A stretch of 15,335 nt of DNA from an uncultured Bacteroides sp. Its GTDB lineage: Bacteria; Bacteroidota; Bacteroidia; Bacteroidales; Bacteroidaceae. Below, in pieces: positions 6,771-12,749 of the stretch (positions are counted from its first letter, which is position 1; every line of letters begins with the position of its first letter). The stretch spans positions 1 through 15,335 of the forward strand of contig NZ_CAUCSQ010000077.1 of NCBI RefSeq assembly GCF_958445495.1, written 5' to 3'. The notes beneath the pieces are model-generated. The model saw nothing but the letters and a program-made list of their open reading frames with translations, was not told the origin of the DNA and searched no databases. The translations under genes and the position numbers were made by a program.

Positions 6771-7643
6771 TTATATTAATTCATAGCTGGCCATCTGTAT
6801 CGGCATATCCAGATTGTGAAGCACTTTCTCCAACAAAATCCCTTCCCGGTTGTCATATTCATAACCGAAAGTGGCGCGGATACCTTGAAGAATAAACTGT
6901 GTGGCACGGTCTAAAGCCATCGGAAGGCTGTCTCCCTGCATCAAAGAACCGGTAATCACGCTGGTAAACGTATCTCCCGTACCCGGATAATGGGCAGGAA
7001 GGTAAGGACAAGTCACTTTCCAGTAGCGGTTTCCCTGACGGTTATATGCATAAACGGAAGTCTTGTGAGGTTCATCATGCACAGGGACACTTGTGATAAT
7101 GACAACCTGCGGTCCCTCGTCAGACAGCAAGCGAAGATATTCTTTCAGTTCTTCATCTGTATTGTCCGCCTTATAAGGCTTATCCAGCAGATAAAACAAC
7201 TCGGTCATGTTAGGGGTCACGACATCCGCCTTTCTCACCAACCGCCGCATCTCTTTCACCATTTCCATGTCAAAGTTAGTATATAGCCGGCCGTTATCCC
7301 CCAATACCGGGTCGGCTACTATCAAACTGTCCGGATGGCGGAAATCATTTATGAAATCGGAGACAATCTGCGCCTGTCTCGGAGAGCCTAAATAACCGGT
7401 ATAAACAGCGTCGAACCGTACATCCAGCTTTTTCCACTGCGCAATGATTTCGGGCATCTCATCCGTCAAGTCCAGAAAAGAGAAACCGGGATATTGCGTA
7501 TGGTTGGACAACACTGCCGTCGGTAACGGACAAACCTGAAACCCCATGGAAGACAGAATCGGGATAACAACCGTGAGAGAGACACGCCCCATTCCCGAAA
7601 GGTCATGGACGGCAGCTATTTTCTTTACTTTATTTGCGTACAT
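6771..7643 (-). CDS. Pyridoxal/pyridoxamine kinase (PdxK/PdxY type)
   Basis: A 290-residue ribokinase-fold enzyme that phosphorylates the 5' hydroxyl of pyridoxal or pyridoxamine with ATP in vitamin B6 salvage. The N-terminus AAVHDLSGMGRVSLTVVIPIL matches the B6-kinase substrate strand (S-G-x-G). The substrate-side segment LSNHTQYPGF is at 45-54 and the strand YTGYLG at 81-86. The metal/ATP region VADPVLGDNGRLY (109-121) and TPNMTELFYLL (143-153) are present. The anion-hole and catalytic-base motif is GTGDTF (221-226, Asp224). Length is normal for the family. The start ATG 7643 has an A-rich upstream stretch, and it lies 48 bp after the lutC stop in the same direction, so read-through from the lut operon is likely. 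I give no symbol because pdxK and pdxY cannot be separated by eye. Confidence 0.9.
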   Translation of the reverse strand: MYANKVKKIAAVHDLSGMGRVSLTVVIPILSSMGFQVCPLPTAVLSNHTQYPGFSFLDLTDEMPEIIAQWKKLDVRFDAVYTGYLGSPRQAQIVSDFINDFRHPDSLIVADPVLGDNGRLYTNFDMEMVKEMRRLVRKADVVTPNMTELFYLLDKPYKADNTDEELKEYLRLLSDEGPQVVIITSVPVHDEPHKTSVYAYNRQGNRYWKVTCPYLPAHYPGTGDTFTSVITGSLMQGDSLPMALDRATQFILQGIRATFGYEYDNREGILLEKVLHNLDMPIQMASYELI

Positions 7644-7691
7644 ATCTTTTTTTATTAGTACATCATTCCGAGAATTCCACCTGTCACGGGC

Positions 7692-8276
7692 TTAAACCAG
7701 CACCACCAGCACTTCCCGCGCCCCATGCGCCCCCATCACCAATGCCTGTTCGATATCCGCCGTTTTCGACGGACCTGAAATAAACGTTCCAAACCTGTAT
7801 TCCTGTCCGTCCAGCTTCCGGTAAGCGTCATACATCGTATCCACGATTTTATGTCTGTCGAGCAAGATTACCAATGCTTCGGATATGAAGTAAACCGCTT
7901 TATGTTTCACTTCCTGCGGAATCCAGACAGCTCCGTTTTCCGCCACACCAATCTCTCCCCTCACTACGGCAACCTCCGTTCCGTCCAGTTCTTCCGGTGC
8001 ATCCAGATTATCCGGATTGAACGTGGCACAAGAAATTTCAGGCAGAACGGAAGCAATACGCACCGCATCCGGATATTCTCTGCGGATTACGGCATTCACG
8101 TCTTCTCTTTCTCCCAATACGACAGCCGTACCGCCCACCGCACGACTAACCGCACAGAACTGTCCTATCTTATCGGGATAAACCAGCCGTTTCATGCCCG
8201 CTATATCCGGTTTTTCATAACGGGTCCCGGTATTCCGGCGAATACGGGCTAATATTTCTTCTCTGCTACTGCTCAT
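7692..8276 (-). CDS. lutC: Lactate utilization protein C (LUD domain)
   Basis: A 194-residue LUD-domain protein, one of three subunits of the LutABC system that oxidises L-lactate to pyruvate in the cytoplasm. The family core is visible: GEIGVAENGAVWI (about residues 108-120) and the closing stretch SGPSKTADIEQALVMGAHGAREVLVVLV (168-194), which is the typical LutC C-terminus. The N-terminus SSSREEILARIRRN also fits. The ATG overlaps the lutB stop by four bases (8273-8276), indicating translational coupling as the last lut gene. Confidence 0.92.
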   Translation of the reverse strand: MSSSREEILARIRRNTGTRYEKPDIAGMKRLVYPDKIGQFCAVSRAVGGTAVVLGEREDVNAVIRREYPDAVRIASVLPEISCATFNPDNLDAPEELDGTEVAVVRGEIGVAENGAVWIPQEVKHKAVYFISEALVILLDRHKIVDTMYDAYRKLDGQEYRFGTFISGPSKTADIEQALVMGAHGAREVLVVLV

Positions 8277-9658
8277 TTTGTTTCCTCCTTTCCCTGTACT
8301 TTATTCTTTTTCCACATTTCATTGAACGACTCTTGGGCAAACTCCGGCAATTCACGCCCTTTTCCCCAATCATCGAAATGATTGTATTTCATGAAACGCG
8401 GCAAACCGTTTACCACCGGGGCCGCCCATAAAGCCGCATTGAACAATGCCGGACGCTCCATCAGGAATTTCATGCCGCCGGACATCATCTTCTTTTCGGA
8501 GCTTGCCTTTCCCAACCCGTCCAATTCCTGGCGCCATCTGTAAATCTGTTCTCCCAAATCCACTTTTGCCGGACATACATTGGAACAGGACAAGCACAGG
8601 GAACAAGCGGAAAGATTATCATAATATTTCTCCGGTTCGTGCGCCATACCGAGATTAATGCCGATGGGACCGGGAATAAAATAGGTATAGGAATATCCCC
8701 CGCTCCGGCGATATACCGGACAAGTATTCATGCATGCGCCGCAACGGATACAGTTCAGCGTCCTGATATGTCCAGGTTTGGAAAGAATTTCGCTACGGCC
8801 GTTGTCTACAATGATGATATGGTATTCACCTCCTTCGCGGGGACGGCGATAATGAGAAGTATATGTTGTCACCGGTTGTCCGGTAGCCGAACGGGCAAGC
8901 AGACGGGTAAACACTCCCAAGGCATCCAAATCCGGTATAATTTTTTCCATACCGAAAGCGGCGATATTCAATTTCGGGAAAGAAGTTCCCATATCGGCAT
9001 TCCCTTCATTGGTGCAGACCACAATGTCGCCTGTTGAAGCGACCGCAAAGTTCGCCCCTGTCATTGCAGCTTCCGCATTCAGGAAAAGATGACGCAAATT
9101 CTTACGGGCGGCATGTGTCAGGTAGGTAGGGTCCGAATTTCCCTTTTCCGTCCCCATTTCTTTTTCAAAAAGCTCGCCCACCTGCTCACGTTTGATATGG
9201 ATGGCGGGCAACACGATATGGCTCGGTTCGAGATGCATCAGTTGCAGGATACGTTCGCCCAAGTCGGACTCTACCACATCGATGCCGCGTTCCGTCAAAA
9301 AAGGGTTCAGCCCGCACTCTTCGGCAAGCATCGACTTGCTTTTTATAAAACGGCGAACATGATGCGCATTCAATATCTCATAAACTATGGCGCAATATTC
9401 ACCGGCATCTTTCGCCCAATGGACGATAGCGCCGTTGGCCGTAGCGTTTTTCTCAAACTCCAGCAGCAGTTCTTCAAGATGGCTGTTGGAATACAGTTTC
9501 AGCTCGCATGCCTTGTTGCGTAGTTCTTCCCATTCGGGCACTTCTTTACTCATCTTATCCCTTTTGGCACGGACCATCCAAAGGGTTTCGTTATGCCATG
9601 CCGCCATTTTGCTGTCCTGCAAAAATTTTTCGGCAGCTTTCGAATGTTTAGTACTCAT
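8273..9658 (-). CDS. lutB: Lactate utilization protein B (iron-sulfur LUD protein)
   Basis: A 461-residue iron-sulfur subunit of the LutABC lactate oxidation complex. The N-terminal two thirds form a LUD domain (THAARKNLRHLFLNAEAAMTGANFAVASTG in outline, residues 181-210; then CTNEGNADMG). Two [4Fe-4S] clusters are indicated by C303-x2-C306-x2-C309-x3-C313 (CIRCGACMNTCP) and C352-x2-C355-x2-C358-x3-C362 (CSLCLSCSNVCP). Length is close to the usual ~470. The C-terminal segment MKFLMERPALFNAALWAAP also matches LutB proteins. Its start overlaps the lutA stop and its stop overlaps the lutC start, four bases each. Confidence 0.94.
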   Translation of the reverse strand: MSTKHSKAAEKFLQDSKMAAWHNETLWMVRAKRDKMSKEVPEWEELRNKACELKLYSNSHLEELLLEFEKNATANGAIVHWAKDAGEYCAIVYEILNAHHVRRFIKSKSMLAEECGLNPFLTERGIDVVESDLGERILQLMHLEPSHIVLPAIHIKREQVGELFEKEMGTEKGNSDPTYLTHAARKNLRHLFLNAEAAMTGANFAVASTGDIVVCTNEGNADMGTSFPKLNIAAFGMEKIIPDLDALGVFTRLLARSATGQPVTTYTSHYRRPREGGEYHIIIVDNGRSEILSKPGHIRTLNCIRCGACMNTCPVYRRSGGYSYTYFIPGPIGINLGMAHEPEKYYDNLSACSLCLSCSNVCPAKVDLGEQIYRWRQELDGLGKASSEKKMMSGGMKFLMERPALFNAALWAAPVVNGLPRFMKYNHFDDWGKGRELPEFAQESFNEMWKKNKVQGKEETK

Positions 9659-10395
9659 GATTGCGACGCTAAGATTTCTACAATATGGATAGTTTGAATC
9701 GGCAAGTGTTCCCGTTCGATAATTCCTTGTAAATGCATCAGGCAGGAACTGTCCGCCCCTACAATGTATTCAGCTCCGGTAGACAGATGGTCTTTTACCT
9801 TATCACGTCCCATGCAGACGGACACGGCCTGCTCTTCTACGGCAAACATTCCTCCGAACCCGCAACATTCATCGACATGACTGGGTTCGAACACTTCGAT
9901 TCCTTCTACCAGATTGAGCAAATCGCGCAATTTGTTATAATAAGGAATATTCAATTCGCTCGGAGAAGAATTAAAAAGTTCGCGTACACCGTGGCAACTG
10001 TTATGGATACTTACCTTATGCGGAAAGCGTGCCGCCAACCCGGAAGGTTTGATTACATCGTGGACAAAGTCACAAAGGTCGTAAATTTTCCCTGCACTCC
10101 GGCAGACATGTCCCTCCTTCTCCAGGATGCCGGGATGATTTTCTTTCACGAAGGCTACGCAACTGGCGGAAGGACCGACGATATAATCGTATTCCTGAAA
10201 AAGTCCGTCAAAACGAAGTGCCAGCTTTGCCGATTCATTCTCAAAACCGGCATTTGCCATCGGTTGTCCGCAACAAGTCTGGTCCAACGGATAATCGACG
10301 TCTACTCCCAGATTTTTCAACAACCTATACGATGCCACTCCTACACGGGGATAAATAGCATTGATATAACAAGGAATAAACAAACCTACTTTCAT
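9655..10395 (-). CDS. lutA: Lactate utilization protein A (CCG-domain Fe-S oxidoreductase)
   Basis: A 246-residue subunit with two cysteine-rich CCG domains, as in LutA and the glycolate oxidase GlcF C-terminus. The first has C9 (LFIPCY), C41-C42-G (TCCGQPMANAG) and C79. The second has C134 (HNSCHG), C177-C178-G (ECCGFGGMF) and C218 (DSSCLMH). These motifs bind iron-sulfur centres for electron transfer in lactate oxidation (family knowledge). It is the first gene of lutA-lutB-lutC, with a four-base overlap into lutB. A 60-bp gap separates it from queE upstream, in which I see no confident promoter, so it may depend on read-through or on an unrecognised regulated promoter. Confidence 0.94.
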   Translation of the reverse strand: MKVGLFIPCYINAIYPRVGVASYRLLKNLGVDVDYPLDQTCCGQPMANAGFENESAKLALRFDGLFQEYDYIVGPSASCVAFVKENHPGILEKEGHVCRSAGKIYDLCDFVHDVIKPSGLAARFPHKVSIHNSCHGVRELFNSSPSELNIPYYNKLRDLLNLVEGIEVFEPSHVDECCGFGGMFAVEEQAVSVCMGRDKVKDHLSTGAEYIVGADSSCLMHLQGIIEREHLPIQTIHIVEILASQS

Positions 10396-10455
10396 AATAT
10401 ATCACGTAAAAAATTAGAATCGGCTTCTGCCACACCCGTTTATGTTTCCAGGCAT

Positions 10456-11004
10456 TCAACGGATATCGATTAGCTTGTGCGTCTGCAGGCTAAGCCTCCA
10501 TTTCGGATGCCGCATCACGCAATCCACCGTATCAGCAGTATTCATACAAGAACAAGGCTGGAGGAAGAAATGTTCGGCGGGAAGTTGTTCAAAAATACTG
10601 ATATCCTGCCCTTCATAGACCACTTTCACTTCGTCAATCCGTTTTATTTTCAAATCCGCGCCTTGCTTGGGCGAGCAGGTCACCCAGTCAATCGATTCGG
10701 GCAAGGGATGTGTTCCGTTTGTCTCTATCGTCACATACTTGCCGGCCCGGTGCAAGCGGTCAACCAGCTTACTGTCTATCCAAAGGGAGGGTTCGCCTCC
10801 CGTAAGAACAACGGTAGCGGCGGGATACTTGACGACTTCGGCGAGAATCTCATCATCCGTCATCATCGTACCTGTTTCATGCCGCGTATCGCAAAAGCCG
10901 CATTTCAAGTTACACCCGGAGAAACGGACGAAAACGGCAGGGGTCCCGGTATGATATCCTTCGCCCTGCAAGCTGTAAAAGATTTCATTAATCTTTCTCA
11001 TCAT
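10456..11004 (-). CDS. queE: 7-carboxy-7-deazaguanine synthase (radical SAM)
   Basis: A 182-residue radical SAM enzyme that converts 6-carboxy-tetrahydropterin to 7-carboxy-7-deazaguanine in queuosine/preQ0 synthesis. It starts with INEIFYSLQGEGYHTGTPAVF, the QueE hallmark. The cluster motif is C31-x3-C35-x2-C38 (CNLKCGFCDT). SAM-binding LTGGEP is at 67-72, ETNGTHP at 94-100 and CSPKQG at 110-115. The short C-terminus ending SLQTHKLIDIR is normal. Two Met codons are adjacent at the start. It lies 25 bp after queD, so the two form an operon. Confidence 0.94.
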   Translation of the reverse strand: MMRKINEIFYSLQGEGYHTGTPAVFVRFSGCNLKCGFCDTRHETGTMMTDDEILAEVVKYPAATVVLTGGEPSLWIDSKLVDRLHRAGKYVTIETNGTHPLPESIDWVTCSPKQGADLKIKRIDEVKVVYEGQDISIFEQLPAEHFFLQPCSCMNTADTVDCVMRHPKWRLSLQTHKLIDIR

Positions 11005-11029
11005 TCAGAATGGATTAATTCCGGTACAC

Positions 11030-11386
11030 TTATTTTTCTTTCTTATCCTCTACATTATCTTTCTCATAAATCACCGTATTCCCTTCCGATTCCTGCACTT
11101 CCACTTTATAACATTGAGGAATCTGCCTGCACACCCAACGGGCGATATTCTCCGCCGTGGGATTGAACGGAAGCACTTCATTGAGATTCTGGTGATCCAG
11201 CTTTTCCATGACTACTTCTTTGATGCGGGTGAAATCTACGACCATCCCTTCGGCATTGAGCCGCATCGAACGGCAATAAACAGTGATAATCCAATTGTGA
11301 CCGTGTAGACTGGCGCATTTACTGCGATACGGGAGTACCAGCTTATGGGAAGCCGATATCTCCATGCGTTTGATTACTGTAAACAT
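11030..11386 (-). CDS. queD: 6-carboxy-5,6,7,8-tetrahydropterin synthase
   Basis: A 118-residue PTPS-fold enzyme that makes 6-carboxy-tetrahydropterin from dihydroneopterin triphosphate, the substrate of QueE. Zinc ligands are His14 (ISASHKL), His28 and His30 (SLHGHNW). Catalytic Cys24 (SKCASLHGH), His65 (LDHQNLNE) and Glu101 (VQESEGN) fit the QueD pattern. NPTAENIARWV (75-85) is also characteristic. The highly charged tail DNVEDKKEK is non-conserved. It is the first gene of queDE, with a -7 box about 55 bp upstream. Confidence 0.94.
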   Translation of the reverse strand: MFTVIKRMEISASHKLVLPYRSKCASLHGHNWIITVYCRSMRLNAEGMVVDFTRIKEVVMEKLDHQNLNEVLPFNPTAENIARWVCRQIPQCYKVEVQESEGNTVIYEKDNVEDKKEK

Positions 11387-11440
11387 TGCTATACGTATTT
11401 TTTTAAGTTATATGCATCTAATGTCACCTCAATGCAATGG

Positions 11441-11448
11441 CAAAGGTA
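11441..11448 (-). promoter_or_regulatory. -7 promoter element for queDE
   Basis: On the minus strand TACCTTTG matches TAnnTTTG. A TTTG at 11475-11472 could serve as -33 but with a long 23-base spacer. The resulting leader of about 50 bases contains a 5-bp hairpin (TGCAT/ATGCA) and an A-rich tail. Confidence 0.5.
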
Positions 11449-11502
11449 ATACAAAAAGAATTTCCATTCAGCAAACCCGGCAATTTTTTCCTGTTTTTAC
11501 AC

Positions 11503-11510
11503 TATCTTTG
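11503..11510 (+). promoter_or_regulatory. -7 promoter element directly before the DUF454 gene
   Basis: TATCTTTG matches TAnnTTTG and ends only four bases before the ATG at 11515. No clear -33 TTG is seen at 19-21 bases upstream. Confidence 0.5.
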
Positions 11511-11514
11511 CTGC

Positions 11515-11874
11515 ATGAAAACTCTCTATATCATTTTAGGCAGCATCTCCCTTGCACTCGGTATTCTCGGCATCTTTCTGCCGTTACTGCCCACTACTCC
11601 TTTTCTGTTGCTTACCGCCGCCCTCTATTTCAAAGGTTCACCGAAATTGTACAATTGGTTGCTGAATCAACGGCACTTCGGACCTTACATCCGTAATTAC
11701 CGCGAAAACAAAGCGATTCCTCTACGGGCCAAGATTATTTCGCTCGTGCTGATGTGGGGAACAATGGTTTACTGCATCTTCTTTCTGATTCCCCTGATAT
11801 GGGTAAAGATTCTCCTGGGACTGGTGGCCGCAGGAGTCACTTATCATATTCTTTCCTTCAAGACATTGAGATAA
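11515..11874 (+). CDS. DUF454 (YbaN-like) inner-membrane protein
   Basis: A 119-residue membrane protein of unknown function, family DUF454/YbaN. The signature is in the first 35 residues: ILGSISLALGILGIFLPLLPTTPFLLL, where the LPTTPF motif is invariant in the family. Then come ALYFKGSPKLYNWLL and NYRENKAIPLRAK (62-73), and two more membrane segments (~73-92 and ~94-112). The frame is open from ATG 11437, but family length and the -7 box at 11503-11510 favour ATG 11515. The last 31 bases overlap the convergent nucleosidase gene. It is divergent from queDE. Confidence 0.88.
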   Translation: MKTLYIILGSISLALGILGIFLPLLPTTPFLLLTAALYFKGSPKLYNWLLNQRHFGPYIRNYRENKAIPLRAKIISLVLMWGTMVYCIFFLIPLIWVKILLGLVAAGVTYHILSFKTLR

Positions 11875-12410
11875 TCCGAAAGCCCTTGCCGGGCATCGGC
11901 CAGCTTATCTTCCCAATGTTTCACCGAATTCCGGCCAATAATGTCAGTCACATATTTCACGGAAATAAACGGAATTTCTTTCGAACGGCAAACGAACGCC
12001 TGTGCATAGGCTTCCATGTCTACGACGTCCCCGCTAACATGAGTCAATTCTGTCAGGAAACTATCGCCTGTATTGCAGATTCCTTCTTCCGTCCAGTGCC
12101 TGCAATAACCTTTTTCTTCGAGCAAGGCCGATGAATCAATCTCACACTCCAGCCCGAACTCTTTCATTTTCTGCATATCACGGTCTACGAACCTACGGCA
12201 GACAAAGATATCTCCTACCTGATGGTTGACTGTTCCGGCACTTCCGATATTGAGTACTAAGTCCGGTTGTACCTGGCGGATTGCTTCTGCCAGATGAAAA
12301 GCTGATTTTACTTTTCCAATACCTGTACGAATGTAATAAGGTTCTACATCTGGCCATTTAATCTCTACAAATTCGCCTTGGACGGCGTAGGTTACTAATA
12401 TTTTCAACAT
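11844..12410 (-). CDS. Short MTA/SAH-nucleosidase-like protein (phosphorylase superfamily)
   Basis: A 188-residue protein of the PNP/UDP phosphorylase superfamily, nucleosidase branch, which cleaves the N-glycosidic bond of nucleosides such as methylthioadenosine or S-adenosylhomocysteine. Visible family features are the N-terminal strand KILVTYAVQGEF with Glu13, IGKVKSAFHL (31-40), NIGSAGT (54-60), the ribose-binding motif VDMEAYA with Met132-Glu133, and a C-terminal YVTDIIG where Asp156 fits the catalytic acid position. It is shorter than typical MtnN (~230 residues) and the substrate is uncertain; futalosine hydrolase is another member of this fold. The 3' end overlaps the DUF454 gene by 31 bp in convergent orientation. 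Confidence 0.82.
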   Translation of the reverse strand: MLKILVTYAVQGEFVEIKWPDVEPYYIRTGIGKVKSAFHLAEAIRQVQPDLVLNIGSAGTVNHQVGDIFVCRRFVDRDMQKMKEFGLECEIDSSALLEEKGYCRHWTEEGICNTGDSFLTELTHVSGDVVDMEAYAQAFVCRSKEIPFISVKYVTDIIGRNSVKHWEDKLADARQGLSDYLNVLKERI

Positions 12411-12435
12411 ATTCTTCTCTTGATTTATGAATATG

Positions 12436-12443
12436 CAAAAATA
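12436..12443 (-). promoter_or_regulatory. -7 promoter element for the nucleosidase gene
   Basis: On the minus strand TATTTTTG matches TAnnTTTG, 25 bases upstream of the start codon at 12410. The nearest TTG (12471-12469) is 25 bases further upstream, longer than the usual spacer, so the -33 element is uncertain. Confidence 0.5.
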
Positions 12444-12478
12444 GAATTTTTATCGGAGATTAATCATTCAAGTGCAGA

Positions 12479-12503
12479 ATAAGCCGCAAAATTTGCGGCT
12501 TAT
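12479..12503. repeat. Perfect 12-bp hairpin in the 12411-12746 gap
   Basis: ATAAGCCGCAAA (12479-12490) and TTTGCGGCTTAT (12492-12503) are perfect complements around a single central A. No T tract of note follows on the minus strand; on the plus strand a weak TTTT appears at 12511-12514. It may be an old terminator for the vanished gene in this gap or a structural element. The rest of this gap holds the relic below and the ccs terminator. Confidence 0.6.
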
Positions 12504-12540
12504 CTCCTGATTTTAACCGCAACATCCTGTCACAATTAAA

Positions 12541-12687
12541 ATCTCATATCAGATAAAAAACTATTTGAATCCGGCCATACAAGAAAATATGATTAGATTA
12601 CTCTATCCGGATAAGCCTAACCACCCGCGACAGAAATATCTGCTGACAATGAAGGGAATGACTATATTCACCGACATAAAAAAATGA
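12541..12687 (+). pseudogene. Relic of a winged-helix C-terminus (AlbA_2/Fic-associated type)
   Basis: The plus frame reads ISYQIKNYLNPAIQENMIR, continuing LLYPDKPNHPRQKYLLTMKG and MTIFTDIKK to TGA 12685-12687. It is open back to the TAA at 12514-12516. Pattern memory: the series N-P-x-x-x-x-x-x-I, (Y/I)PDKP-N, QKY-x-LT-x-KG is the C-terminal winged helix of AlbA_2/Schlafen-type ATP-binding regulators and some Fic proteins of Bacteroidetes. There the Pro-Asp-Lys-Pro turn is the wing and LTxKG the last strand. Nothing upstream encodes the rest of such a protein, so this is a decayed fragment. An independent 32-residue product from ATG 12589 is possible but unlikely. Confidence 0.55.
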
Positions 12688-12749
12688 GACTCGTTTCTCC
12701 CCGCATAATACTTAAAAGAAAGACAAAAATGTAGCGGAGAACAATCTCA
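12678..12749 (-). terminator. Terminator of the ccs gene, starting at its stop codon
   Basis: On the minus strand the sequence from the TGA stop (TGAGA, then TTCTCCGC) can pair with GCGGGGAGAA and TCTCA downstream, with a long loop of about 28 bases and small bulges. It is followed by seven T residues (12684-12678). This has the form of a rho-independent terminator. The T tract coincides with the last codons of the winged-helix relic on the other strand. Confidence 0.6.

Noticed and set aside
9733..11166. Long plus-strand open frames opposite lutA and queE/queD.
   Set aside because: They are antisense to genes with intact catalytic motifs, lack family-like composition and have no ribosome-binding context.
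11387..11437. Possible preQ1 riboswitch in the queDE leader (TGCAT/ATGCA stem, 14-base loop, A-rich tail).
   Set aside because: The loop does not match the preQ1-I core and only a weak AGGU/ACUU pseudoknot can be drawn, so the hairpin alone is not enough evidence.
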